The notes under the pieces: generated by a model
What the model was told of the DNA's origin: nothing
Seen by the model: only the letters and a program-made list of their open reading frames with translations
Databases searched by the model: none
From: Sphingobacterium populi
GTDB lineage: Bacteria > Bacteroidota > Bacteroidia > Sphingobacteriales > Sphingobacteriaceae
Direction of reading: 5' to 3'
Length of the DNA stretch: 64,000 bases
Assembly (NCBI RefSeq): GCF_001586775.1
Contig: NZ_LQXS01000002.1
Coordinates: forward strand, 720,565-784,564
Translations under genes and position numbers: made by a program
In this document: positions 34,981-43,738 of the stretch, one piece after another
Position numbering within the stretch: the stretch's first letter is position 1
Layout: each line of letters starts with the position of its first letter

Positions 34981-37017
34981 ATGGAAGAAACCAAAGAGCA
35001 ACATGGGCTTTACCGCTCCCTGCAATTTGGCATATACCTATCCGTTGTCCTCGAAGTATTTTTGTTTTTCTATGTAGATAGATTCCTCTTAAAAGGAGTA
35101 ACAAACAGCAGTTTGCTACTCTTTGCGGAAAGGCTTTCGAGGGTGCCGTTTTATGCCGAATTGATAAACAGCAAACTCTTTACGCTCGTACTGATCTGTC
35201 TGGTCTCTATCGGAACGTTAAGCCGAAAGAAAAAAGACCTCAATCCCAAGACCCAGATTGTTTACCCTTTGGTATTGGGGATGCTCATTCTTTTTTCGGG
35301 CTTGTGGTTACAAGGACGTAGGGCGGCTCCGATATGGGGGCAAGTCAATTGGTATGACCTTGCCTATATCACGAGTGCGTTTGCGGGAGCAGTTTTGGTA
35401 CACGTTGCAATGGACAACGTGTCCAAGATCATCAGCTCCAATTTGGGAAAGGATCGTTGGAACATTGAAGAAGAATCCTTTATGCAGCCTACCGAACCCG
35501 TGGTAACCCCATACTCGATCAATATCCCGACCCTGTTTTATTACAGGCGCAAAGTCCGTAAAGGATACATCTTAATTGAAAACATCTTTAGGGGCCTGCT
35601 TCTTTGCGGGGTTCCAGGAAGTGGAAAATCGTTTGGGGTCATAGCACCAATCATCCGCCAAATGTTGGCCAATTCGTTCACCATGTGTATATACGATCTG
35701 AAATATCCCGATCTCGGCAAGATCGCCTATTATCATTACCTGCTTGCCAAGCAAAACGGTCGGTGCAAGGATTACCGTTTCCATGTTATCAATCTCAACG
35801 ACCCTGCAAAGAGCCGACGGGTAAACCCTTTGAAACGGGAGTATCTGGGTACGCTTGCCAATGCTTCGGAAACGGCCGAGGCACTTGTTGAAGCCTTGAA
35901 AAAAGGAGACAAGAGCGGTGGTAGCGATCAATTCTTCACGCAGTCTGCCGTCAATTTCCTTGCCGCCTGCATCTTCTTTTTCAGTAGGTACGAAGATGGA
36001 CGATATTCCACCTTACCTCATGTACTTGCCTTTCTTAATTTGTCGTATGAACAGATTTTTACGATGCTTTTTAGTAACCAAGAGCTGGGTTCCCTTTTAT
36101 CGCCGTTCATGTCAGCCTACAAGGCAAAAGCGTTTGACCAACTGGAGGGGCAAGTTGGAACGCTTAAAATCTTTGTCAGCCGAATGGCGACTAAGGAAAC
36201 CTTTTGGGTTTTCGGTGCGGATGATTTCGAGCTCCAGATCAGTAACCCTAAGCACCCGGGTATATTGGTGCTCGCCAACGACCCAAGCACGCAAAGCATT
36301 AATTCCACCTGTTTGTCAGTGGTGCTTAATCGGGTTACCAAACTTATCAATACAAGGGGTAACCTACCTACAGGTTTAGTGGTGGATGAGGCCCCTAGCT
36401 TGTATATTCACCGTGTGGACATATTGGTGGCACAGGCTCGATCCAATTTATCTGGGGTCGTTTTAGGGCTTCAAGAGTTGCCTATGTTACGCCAACAATA
36501 TGGTAAGGAAACAGCGGAAACCATTACTTCCATTATGGGAAACGTGTTGTCCGGTGCGATCAGAAGCAAGGAAACCTTGGAGTGGTTGGAACGCCTGTTT
36601 GGTAAGGTGAACCAGACGGGTGAAAGTCTAAGCATTGATCGTACAAGAACCTCGCTTTCCTTGAACGAAAAACTTGAACCATTGATTCCTGCCGGAAAGA
36701 TAGCTTCGTTAAAAGCGGGTGAATTTGTTGGTATCGTAGCCCGTGATACGATGGAAACCTATACGGGCAAATACGAGACCACCGCGGTTAATTGCCGTGT
36801 CAATCTGGACATGGAAGCCATCAAAAAAGAAGAAGCAAATTATCGGGAACTACCGACCTATTACGACTTCGGTGATCGAAAAGAAGAAATTCTATTGGAC
36901 AATTTTTTCCGTATCACCAGGGAGGTTGAAGAAATTGTCGAACAGTTTATTCCCGTTCAGGACAACATACAGTTCCCTACACCAAGTGAAATAACGGAGT
37001 ACAACAAAAGAAAATAG
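34981..37017 (+). CDS. type IV coupling protein (VirD4/TraG-type DNA-transfer ATPase)
   Basis: The 678-residue protein has three or four N-terminal membrane spans (to about residue 145) and a cytoplasmic ATPase: Walker A GVPGSGKSFGVI near residue 208 and Walker B TGLVVDEAPSLYIHR near residue 465. Coupling proteins (called MobC in CTnDOT-like elements) bring the relaxase-DNA complex to the mating pore. Here it stands at the end of the tra operon instead of beside the relaxase gene. Confidence 0.87.
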   Translation: MEETKEQHGLYRSLQFGIYLSVVLEVFLFFYVDRFLLKGVTNSSLLLFAERLSRVPFYAELINSKLFTLVLICLVSIGTLSRKKKDLNPKTQIVYPLVLGMLILFSGLWLQGRRAAPIWGQVNWYDLAYITSAFAGAVLVHVAMDNVSKIISSNLGKDRWNIEEESFMQPTEPVVTPYSINIPTLFYYRRKVRKGYILIENIFRGLLLCGVPGSGKSFGVIAPIIRQMLANSFTMCIYDLKYPDLGKIAYYHYLLAKQNGRCKDYRFHVINLNDPAKSRRVNPLKREYLGTLANASETAEALVEALKKGDKSGGSDQFFTQSAVNFLAACIFFFSRYEDGRYSTLPHVLAFLNLSYEQIFTMLFSNQELGSLLSPFMSAYKAKAFDQLEGQVGTLKIFVSRMATKETFWVFGADDFELQISNPKHPGILVLANDPSTQSINSTCLSVVLNRVTKLINTRGNLPTGLVVDEAPSLYIHRVDILVAQARSNLSGVVLGLQELPMLRQQYGKETAETITSIMGNVLSGAIRSKETLEWLERLFGKVNQTGESLSIDRTRTSLSLNEKLEPLIPAGKIASLKAGEFVGIVARDTMETYTGKYETTAVNCRVNLDMEAIKKEEANYRELPTYYDFGDRKEEILLDNFFRITREVEEIVEQFIPVQDNIQFPTPSEITEYNKRK

Positions 37018-37040
37018 TTACTCGGCTTTTTAAAGGGAAT

Positions 37041-37595
37041 ATGAGCTTTAAAACCAAAATCCAAAACATCATGAAAAAATCCGAACGTTCTGCATATCTG
37101 CGGAACAGACTTGCCATCACAATCCTTTTTTTGGGGTGGTTGATGCTTGTTCCCTTTATGCTTTGTGGACAGGCCATCGACTATTGCCCACCGTTGGACA
37201 AATTAAAGGTTACATCGCCATTTGGATACCGTATCCACCCGATCATCGGTAAGGCTTCACACCATAATGGTGTTGACATTGCCGCTCGGTCCGATCCCGT
37301 TTTCAATGTACTTAACGGCCGGGTTATAGAAACCGGAAAACATAAGTTGCTCGGCAAGTACATACGCATAGCGCATGGCGAAATAGAAGCTATTTATGGA
37401 CACCTTTCACACATAATCGTTTTACCGCGAGACACGGTTATAGTGGGACAACCTATCGCTATCACTGGAAGCACGGGTCGGGTAACCGGCGAGCACCTGC
37501 ATTTTTCGGTGAAATTCAAGGATAAATTCCTTAACCCTTTGAAATTCCTTCAGAGGTTAAAAGAACAATCAGATCAATTCTTAAATATCAAATAA
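37041..37595 (+). CDS. M23-family metallopeptidase of the transfer operon
   Basis: The 184-residue product (an inner Met at 37071 is the likelier start) has an N-terminal signal/span (LAITILFLGWLMLVPFMLCG) and a lysostaphin-type M23 domain with zinc ligands in HHNGVDIA and HLHFSV; the GYRIHPI segment precedes them. It probably trims peptidoglycan to let the mating pore through. It starts 23 bases after the coupling protein gene. Confidence 0.85.
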   Translation: MSFKTKIQNIMKKSERSAYLRNRLAITILFLGWLMLVPFMLCGQAIDYCPPLDKLKVTSPFGYRIHPIIGKASHHNGVDIAARSDPVFNVLNGRVIETGKHKLLGKYIRIAHGEIEAIYGHLSHIIVLPRDTVIVGQPIAITGSTGRVTGEHLHFSVKFKDKFLNPLKFLQRLKEQSDQFLNIK

Positions 37596-37596
37596 T

Positions 37597-37752
37597 ATGG
37601 ACTATCATATAAGATCGCTGCAACAAAAACTAAGTGTTCTGGCCAATGGTGAGGACATTGGACTAACACCATCGGAAGCGGCTATTTACGGCGTTGAATA
37701 CGCAGATGAATGGCCTAATGAGGAATCCTCGGAGGTGGACGAAGATGAGTAG
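37597..37752 (+). CDS. small acidic protein between peptidase and ardC genes
   Basis: An ATG one base after the peptidase stop opens 51 codons (MDYHIRSLQQKLSVLANGED, ending EWPNEESSEVDEDE). The stop overlaps the ardC start by 8 bases, an arrangement expected for a real, coupled gene. The tail is strongly acidic. Function unknown; small acidic proteins beside antirestriction genes may mimic DNA, which is speculation here. Confidence 0.55.
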   Translation: MDYHIRSLQQKLSVLANGEDIGLTPSEAAIYGVEYADEWPNEESSEVDEDE

Positions 37753-38959
37753 TAAAAATTCAAAATCCCTGCATGAAATAGTTGCGGAGAATATTATCAT
37801 GAAACTTGAACAGGGTACGGCACCGTGGCAGAAGCCGTGGGATAGCAATAGCCCCGCTTTTGAATTGCCCTATAACGCAATTACGGGTAACCGTTACAAA
37901 GGTATTAACAGCCTCTCGCTATTATCGTCAGATCGCGAAGACCCGCGTTGGATGACGTTCAATCAGGCTTCGACAAACGGTTGGAAAGTACGAAAGGGAG
38001 AAAAAGCATCCTTGATCCAATTTGTCAAGACCCACGAACTTGTTGCCAAAAGAGACGAGCAGGGCAAACCGATTTTTGATGAAAAGGGTAAAGCTGTAAA
38101 AGCCAAAGTAGATCTGAACCAGACAATTATTACCAGTGCATGGGTGTTCAATGCAGAGCAGATCGACGGCATCAAGGCTTTGGTTAAACCCGACGTTAAG
38201 CAATTCCAATGGGACGCTATCCAAAGGGCAGAGAATATTATTCAGGCTTCGGGAGCAGACATAACCCACAAATCAGGAGATCGGGCCTATTACAGTCCGG
38301 CACTTGACAGTATCACTATGCCCATGCGCGAACAATTCGACGCATCGGATAAGTATTATTCTACGTTGCTCCATGAACTTGGCCATTGGACGGGGCACAA
38401 AGACCGTCTGAACAGAAGGATGGCTGACAGTTTTGGCACTGAGGGTTATGCCCGCGAGGAACTCCGTGCCGAAATCGCTTCGATGCTTATCGGTCAGGAA
38501 CTCAACATAGGCCATGATCCTGGCCAGCACGTTGCCTACGTTGAAAGTTGGATACAGATATTACGTGATACACCTTTTGAAATACATGCCGCCGCTGCCG
38601 ATGCAGAAAAAATCCTTAATTACCTTTTGGCATTTGAACAAAAAAGGGAGATCAAAGCGGCCGCTAATGTTCAGGCCGACGCAAGATCACAAAGGACAAA
38701 GGAAAGGGACCTGATTATAGGTGATGAAATTGTCTATAACAATACTGTCTACAAAGTGCAAGGCCATCTGAAAGGTGGACGTATGCGTGTGGAAGATGTA
38801 ATGACTGGAAATGTATTTTCCCTGTCCAAGACAGACCGGCTACATAATTCCCTGCTCCAAGCCAAACTAGACTCCGAAGTTATCAAGGTAGGTGAAGACC
38901 CAAAGCGCCCGGCGCGTACTGAAAGGGAGGTTGTAGCCGCCTACGGTATCAGAAGATAA
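37745..38959 (+). CDS. ardC: ArdC-type antirestriction protein
   Basis: The ATG at 37745 gives 404 residues. The N-terminal ssDNA-binding domain of ArdC is clear (LHEIVAENIIMKLEQGTAPW; PYNAITGNRYKGINSLSLLS), followed by a metallopeptidase domain with zinc motif LLHELGHWTGH and a C-terminal accessory region. ArdC proteins protect incoming single-stranded DNA during conjugation. The frame remains open 51 bases upstream, but the overlap with the small gene and the family start favour 37745. Confidence 0.87.
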   Translation: MSSKNSKSLHEIVAENIIMKLEQGTAPWQKPWDSNSPAFELPYNAITGNRYKGINSLSLLSSDREDPRWMTFNQASTNGWKVRKGEKASLIQFVKTHELVAKRDEQGKPIFDEKGKAVKAKVDLNQTIITSAWVFNAEQIDGIKALVKPDVKQFQWDAIQRAENIIQASGADITHKSGDRAYYSPALDSITMPMREQFDASDKYYSTLLHELGHWTGHKDRLNRRMADSFGTEGYAREELRAEIASMLIGQELNIGHDPGQHVAYVESWIQILRDTPFEIHAAAADAEKILNYLLAFEQKREIKAAANVQADARSQRTKERDLIIGDEIVYNNTVYKVQGHLKGGRMRVEDVMTGNVFSLSKTDRLHNSLLQAKLDSEVIKVGEDPKRPARTEREVVAAYGIRR

Positions 38960-38989
38960 AAATATTGAAACCTCAAAAAATAACTACAT

Positions 38990-39805
38990 ATGAAATACCC
39001 TATCAACGAATATGAAATGCCCTTAAACGAACTTGAAAAATTAGGGCTTTACAAAGACTGTGGATTAAGCATAAGTCCCGAGAATATCAATGCACTGCTT
39101 GCAGGGAGAAGAACCGATATGTTGAGCATGGCCAATCTGAATATCGATGGGTTTGCCATCCGCCGACTGGATGCGAAGTTATCCCTTAACCGAAGTGAGG
39201 ACGGTACTGTTCAGCTTAATATACATCCGATCTATCGTGAACCACAATGGCACCCGCTATTGAGCGACCACGAAGAAAAAGCGTTGATTAATGGAGAAAA
39301 AAACGTAGTGAGTAAGGAACAGGAGATCGGAGGAAACATCAAGAAGAAAGTCATCATTGAATACGACGATCTCACAAAAGAGTTTGTGGCGTATGAACCC
39401 GAAGAAGTCCAGACCCCAATTAAGATAAATGGCGAAGATCTTTCCGAAAAGCAACAGGAGACTTTCCGTAACGGCGAAGTCGTGGAACTCAGAGACGGAA
39501 CGAAAATCCAACATTCGGCAACAGACAATAAGGGTATTCGTTCAGACAGTAAAAGGCTTATCGTATCCGTGCTATTGGACGGCGGTATCTCATACTTGTT
39601 GTTCCGTGGCATCAATAACTTAAGAGGTAGGGGCGAACCACAAAGCGAGGGGTACAGCAAGGGGTACAACCGTGCATTGACCGACATGATGATGACGGAT
39701 AAAAAGCTAAGGGAAGGAAGTAACGAGAAAACCGTTCAGGACCTTTCGCAAAATCCTCGTGATACGCAGGAGAACAGAAGTTACGGGCGTGCTATGGCAA
39801 GGTAA
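38990..39805 (+). CDS. DUF4099/DUF3945-type mobile element protein
   Basis: The 271-residue product starts with the DUF4099 pattern (YPINEYEMPLNELEKLGLYK) and has DUF3945-like segments (NINALLAGRRTDMLSMANLN; INGEDLSEKQQETFRNGEVV; SVLLDGGISYLLFRGI). Such proteins are common cargo near the ends of Bacteroidota conjugative elements; no biochemical role is established. It is shorter than the multi-repeat members. Its stop overlaps the next start by one base. Confidence 0.75.
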   Translation: MKYPINEYEMPLNELEKLGLYKDCGLSISPENINALLAGRRTDMLSMANLNIDGFAIRRLDAKLSLNRSEDGTVQLNIHPIYREPQWHPLLSDHEEKALINGEKNVVSKEQEIGGNIKKKVIIEYDDLTKEFVAYEPEEVQTPIKINGEDLSEKQQETFRNGEVVELRDGTKIQHSATDNKGIRSDSKRLIVSVLLDGGISYLLFRGINNLRGRGEPQSEGYSKGYNRALTDMMMTDKKLREGSNEKTVQDLSQNPRDTQENRSYGRAMAR

Positions 39806-40428
39806 TGGTATTTATCCAATTAAAAGCCGAAGTAAGGGATTTCTTTGCTTTCTATATTAATATGATCGAAGATAAAATTCTTTTTCCGTATATATTGGAA
39901 AATCAAATCATAGATCATGAAAGTTGGAGCGAAAATGGCGTTCGTATTCCGGTAAGTAAAGGTGTTTGGTTGGCGACAAACAGCTTGCCTGTATCCGTCA
40001 CCGACCTTTTTATCGGTCATTCGGCTGGTGATATAATGTGCTTCTGCCATTATTACCCCAATTGGATCATTCCAAGCCGTATGAGTGCTTTTGCTTCCTT
40101 GGGTTTATTGCCAACCAAAGAGCAGTTTACTTGGCTAAAATCCCTTTTCACCAATGCCAGAATACATACGGTATTTGACGGGGGAATAAGCGGCCGTATT
40201 GCCGATTGCAAAGTTGCAACGTGGCAATTCGATAAAAGTACAAGCTTTAGTCTTACCAATGACCACGTGGAAGTTCATTATGGCACGAAGAAATATTGTA
40301 TTCCGGTCAGTATCTTTTCATTGAACCGTTTTGAAAGATTTTCTGGCATACGTGGAGGCATCAGAACCCATAAACCCACAGCACCATTTGAAACGTTTTA
40401 CGAATCCTTTATAAACTGGGTATCTTGA
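39805..40428 (+). CDS. hypothetical protein at the end of the conjugative element
   Basis: The 207-residue product has no signal peptide or clear domain. Recognisable pieces are GVRIPVSKGVWLATNSLPVS and VHYGTKKYCIPVSIFSLNRF. The first 20 residues may be artefactual, since MIEDKILFPYILEN offers a cleaner start at 39865. It immediately follows the DUF4099 gene and is the last gene with the element's composition. Confidence 0.5.
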   Translation: MVFIQLKAEVRDFFAFYINMIEDKILFPYILENQIIDHESWSENGVRIPVSKGVWLATNSLPVSVTDLFIGHSAGDIMCFCHYYPNWIIPSRMSAFASLGLLPTKEQFTWLKSLFTNARIHTVFDGGISGRIADCKVATWQFDKSTSFSLTNDHVEVHYGTKKYCIPVSIFSLNRFERFSGIRGGIRTHKPTAPFETFYESFINWVS

Positions 40429-40960
40429 ACCTTTCCAGCCGCACCCTTGACCTTAAATTCGGTCGGGGTGCGTAGTCTTTACAATCGGTATTTTCATGAA
40501 AAAGACTTAGTTATAGAAATCTGAAAAAATATTCAGATATGTCTGACGTCGGGCATCTCTTATTATCGTGAATTCATTAATAGAAATGATCTCTTAAAAT
40601 GCATCAACATGTAAGTTCTTGAAGAAGAAGAAGAAGAAGAGAGGGTTACAAATAGGTTACAGGATATAGATTAGTAGTGTAGAAATAACTTAGAAAAGTG
40701 CTTCATTACTACATTCTTATAGTTTTTAATATTTGATGAGCTTAAAAGACTAAACATCGTTTGATCGCTACAGTATAAAAAATCTAAGGGACACAACTAT
40801 CTCAACATCTCGATTACTGGGTATTAATAAGTGTTCCGAAGTATTAATATTTGGTGATCTATTGTGAATTCAAGTAGATTGTAAATAATAGGGTTGAGGG
40901 TAAGACTTCAATTGTATAATAGAAATAGCAGTATTATTTTACTTTGTAAGTGTTTAATTA
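40429..40960. other. gene-free end region of the conjugative element
   Basis: Contains a (GAA)7 microsatellite at about 40620-40640, directly followed by copy A of the dispersed repeat (40643-40762). Beyond that the sequence is AT-rich without coding sense up to the IS3 remnant. No integrase gene is present. Confidence 0.5.
40643..40762 (+). repeat. dispersed repeat, copy A
   Basis: Starts with GTTACAAATAGGTTACAG (a doubled GGTTACA) and ends about 95 bases later with GCTTAAAAGACTAAACATC. The same pair of landmarks, similarly spaced, recurs at 61268-61383 and 63565-63682. It may be an attachment-type or recombinase-binding sequence. Confidence 0.6.
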
Positions 40961-41254
40961 TTAAAAATCCGTTAATTGTCTATGTGCTGGTGTGCACATT
41001 TGAAAAGTCTTTTTCTGTTTGGAAAACGCTTTGTTTACTTTTTTAACGATTTTTAGATTTAAGCCTTCTTCCTTATAAATTCGATAAATACGTTTTTGAT
41101 TATCCCGCCAGCCTTCACGTTTCCACAGAACAACGATCCGCTCTATGCCGTAACGGACACGAGTTTCAGCAATGCTTTTTATGCGAAGGCGTAAAGGGCC
41201 GTCATCACGTCTATGGTGTTTATAATACCAAACTGAGGTGCTTAGCAGAGACAC
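40961..41254 (-). pseudogene. truncated IS3 transposase OrfB
   Basis: Residues 1-70 match the N-terminal part of IS3 OrfB (LLSTSVWYYKHHRRDDGPLR; YGIERIVVLWKREGW; RIYRIYKEEGLNL). After NLK the sense is lost and the frame ends 27 residues later. The integrase core with its three acidic residues is missing. A further piece of an OrfB C-terminus lies at 42176-42330. Confidence 0.8.
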
Positions 41255-41592
41255 CTCGGATGCTCTACGGAGTGAATCCGATAATCAGAAATGAGTCCGG
41301 CAACCATTTTCCTACGTTGAGAAGGCTTTAAAACTTTTTTTAATACATCTTGGAGCATCTGTTTGTCCAAGCTAAGATCTGCCACAAGCTTTTTCAGCTG
41401 CGCATTTTCTTCTTCCAATTGCCGAAGCTTACGCAGCTCCGATACACCTAGACCGCCGTATTTCTTCTTCCAGTTGTAGAACGTTGCTTCGCTGATACCC
41501 ATCTTTCTGCACACCTCTTCCACACGGGTACCGGTCTCGGACTGTTTGATCGCAAAGGCGATCTGTGCTTCGGTAAACTTTGATTTTTTCAT
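41242..41592 (-). CDS. IS3-family transposase OrfA
   Basis: The 116-residue product has the IS3 OrfA helix-turn-helix (FTEAQIAFAIKQSETGTRVE; CRKMGISEATFYNWKKKYGG) and the following leucine-zipper coiled coil (RQLEEENAQLKKLVADLSLD). It overlaps the orfB frame by 13 bases, the usual site for programmed frameshifting to make OrfAB. It may still be translated, although the element is incomplete. Confidence 0.85.
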   Translation of the reverse strand: MKKSKFTEAQIAFAIKQSETGTRVEEVCRKMGISEATFYNWKKKYGGLGVSELRKLRQLEEENAQLKKLVADLSLDKQMLQDVLKKVLKPSQRRKMVAGLISDYRIHSVEHPRCLC

Positions 41593-41674
41593 CGCTTTTC
41601 CTCCCTTTTAAAATTAGTAATTCATACCCGAATTCTCTACTTTCAAATGCACCACTTTTTTTAGGGAGAGGTCA

Positions 41675-43430
41675 AATGAAAAGTTTTATTATCTACACAG
41701 CGGGCGCGTTAGGTTGTTAATAATCAATGCTTATGACGAGTTTATAAAAACTTAGGTAGAGCTACTATAGATGTGATAAAGTTTCCCTTATTAAGGAATA
41801 AAAAAGTGAATTATAAGGTTTATAAGTTGATTAATTACGATTATATCATTAGCCTTGCAAAGCTTCAATTTGCATAATTAACTAATAACAAATAGTTTTA
41901 AGTAAAATACCTATGTCACTATGATTACACATTTCGTATTTTTAAAAATTAAAAATAATTCTCTAATGTGGTAAAATATATATTTCTTTGTATCTTTATA
42001 ACTCTATACATCACAGAGATAAGGTTTTGTTATCTCAAATTGTTCTTCAATCCTATAATACATATTATTATAGGATTTTTTTATTACATTGTTCTTGCAT
42101 GCGGTTGCGTCACTTTTTGTTCTTATGTAAGTAGTTCATTTTACGATAAATAATCCTGTTGTTTTAAAATTTACTCAACAACGCCTTCAGATTCATTTTT
42201 GGTTATTTTTATTGTTATCGTAATCGGCTTAAGATTATCTGAGTCCTTGTATGTCCTATAATTGTTATATTCTTGAATCCATTCATTGCTAAGTCCTCGT
42301 ACATCGTGTAAGCTCAATATCATCTGCGTGTGCATCCAGTATCTTTACTTCGGCTACCGTTGAAGCCCCTAAGGTTATATATTTTGAGATGACTTCCCTG
42401 ATTGAGTATCTTGAATAGCAATTCCTTTATTTTTGCACCAAAAGCCGAAGTGATAACTTGTGAATTGACAGCTATAATCAAATATCATTCGAAAAGGTTG
42501 ATTCTTTAATCAACTATCCGTTACTGAGTGGGGTTGCTCTTTGGAAAAATCTAGAATTACCTATTTCAATAGCAAAGGTCTTACTCCCACCAGTCGTCTG
42601 AAATATTTAAAGTTCTAAACCGTCACTTATAAAACCCATACTCCATTTTTTATTGATGCTGTATTTGCAGTTTTAAGGGATTCGTTCTCGTGTATGGATT
42701 TATGTTTGCTACGTCATTATTCGTCATCTTAAATAGCTTGGAAACACTAATAACTTTCCTTTGATTAAAAGGCTTTACATCTCGACTAAGATGGTGTATG
42801 CCGCTTAATAAAGCTGTAGTTTGGATGTCTGCAAGGCAGAATTTAAAAAGTCGTAATAACATCGCCATCGTCTTCACTGCTGACGTAATAATGTCGCGAA
42901 TGACACAGGTTCAGGAAACATTTAAACTTTAATCCGCAAAAAGTTCTTGAGTTGACTGTTTAGGTTCTCGAGCACCCAACACTTTTTGCATTGACCTTCT
43001 TTAAACCTTATGATTAAAGCTCAAAACAGCAAACATCTCTTTAAGGCGGGAATTCTATTTCTTCAGTTCTTTTAAAAGCTGCAGGTCCAAGACTTAAATG
43101 CCTCCATAGCGGCTTTTCTCGTTGAAAAGGTGTCTTTGCTAATACGTCTTTTCAAAAAATATCTTCTGCTCTACGTTTTTTTTCAATCTCTTTAAGAACA
43201 CGGACAATCTCAGTTTCTCTATAACGTATTTTCTTCCTTTGCAACTTTAATTTAAACATTGTATTTCAGGTTTAAGCTGCTTTTTGTTCGTGATACCTAT
43301 ACAATAATTGTGTATTATCTGGGAGTATTATTACTACGAAGATGATGTTACATGATCTTCGTAGTAGCTGAAGTAAATTGGAATTCAATAATATTAAAAA
43401 CAAAATGTAATTTAATTGTTACGATTTTGT
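41675..43430. other. degraded DNA with transposase fragments
   Basis: This 1.75-kb stretch has no intact gene. Apart from the OrfB fragment at 42176-42330, minus-strand pieces at 42650-42877 and about 43090-43257 (FKLKLQRKKIRYRETEIVRV) look like eroded transposase, with many stops. It separates the conjugative element from the lanthipeptide cluster and was probably a landing zone for several insertions. Confidence 0.45.
42176..42330 (-). pseudogene. C-terminal fragment of an IS3 OrfB transposase
   Basis: The minus strand reads DVRGLSNEWIQEYNNYRTYK followed by DSDNLKP, matching the usual OrfB end (VRELxxEWxxxYNxxRPHxxLxxxxP). Upstream sense is lost. It could be the far end of the element whose orfA lies at 41242, or of a different copy. 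Confidence 0.55.
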
Positions 43431-43462
43431 TTTGTGATTAGTTATATATTTTCCTAGGTTTG
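43431..43462 (+). promoter_or_regulatory. Bacteroidota-type promoter of the lanthipeptide precursor gene
   Basis: TTTG at 43431-43434 and TAGGTTTG at 43455-43462 are separated by 20 bases, an exact match to the -33/-7 pattern of the Bacteroidota primary sigma factor. Transcription would start near 43469, 20 bases before the precursor ATG. Confidence 0.7.
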
Positions 43463-43488
43463 AGATTAATCACTAAATATAAATCATT

Positions 43489-43659
43489 ATGAGTACACAA
43501 AAAGTAAAAATCCAAAAACTTGCATTAAACAAGGAAAGTATTACTAAACTTTCAGAGAGTTCAATGCAGAAATTAGTAGGTGGAGCTAACAAAAAGGAAG
43601 CGTTTGGTTCGGATATAACATCCTGTATTGTAACTTCTTACTCTATTTTTGCTTGCTAA
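43489..43659 (+). CDS. class I lanthipeptide precursor peptide
   Basis: The 56-residue peptide has a leader typical of Bacteroidota GG-leader natural products (KVKIQKLALNKESITKLSES, residues 5-24; LVGG at 29-32) and a 24-residue core beginning ANKKEAFGSD. The core has eight candidate residues: Ser41, Thr44, Ser45, Thr49, Ser50, Ser52 for dehydration, and Cys46 and Cys56 for thioether rings, so at most two (methyl)lanthionines. Cleavage after Gly-Gly fits the C39 peptidase exporter encoded downstream. The last residue is Cys. It is the first gene of the cluster, with its own promoter and a hairpin behind it. Confidence 0.9.
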   Translation: MSTQKVKIQKLALNKESITKLSESSMQKLVGGANKKEAFGSDITSCIVTSYSIFAC

Positions 43660-43668
43660 GATTATTTT

Positions 43669-43701
43669 AAATGCGTGGCGTCGATAGGACGCCGTGCATT
43701 T
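43669..43701 (+). terminator. hairpin after the precursor gene
   Basis: Arms 43669-43682 and 43688-43701 (AAATGCGTGGCGTC with GACGCCGTGCATTT) pair except for an internal GT/GT mismatch, around a 5-base loop, 10 bases after the stop; an AT-rich tract follows. It probably attenuates read-through so that precursor mRNA exceeds enzyme mRNA. Confidence 0.65.
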
Positions 43702-43738
43702 TATTTAATGAACTAACAATTACTTAAATATAAACACC

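Larger units (their letters stand above)
40961..41674 (-). mobile_element. IS3-family insertion sequence remnant
   Basis: On the minus strand an intact orfA (41242-41592) and the first quarter of orfB (40961-41254) are preceded by a terminal-inverted-repeat-like sequence at 41650-41674, which reads TGACCTCTCCCTAAAAAAAG on the minus strand and is typical for this group. The catalytic DDE part of orfB and the other end are gone, so the element cannot move by itself. Confidence 0.8.

Noticed and set aside
40618..40642. Trinucleotide repeat that could be mistaken for part of a repeat array
   Set aside because: It is a simple (GAA)n microsatellite without spacers; not a CRISPR array.
41968..42153. 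61-codon hydrophobic plus-strand frame
   Set aside because: Phe/Ile/Tyr-rich translation of AT-rich DNA inside a region of degraded insertion sequences.
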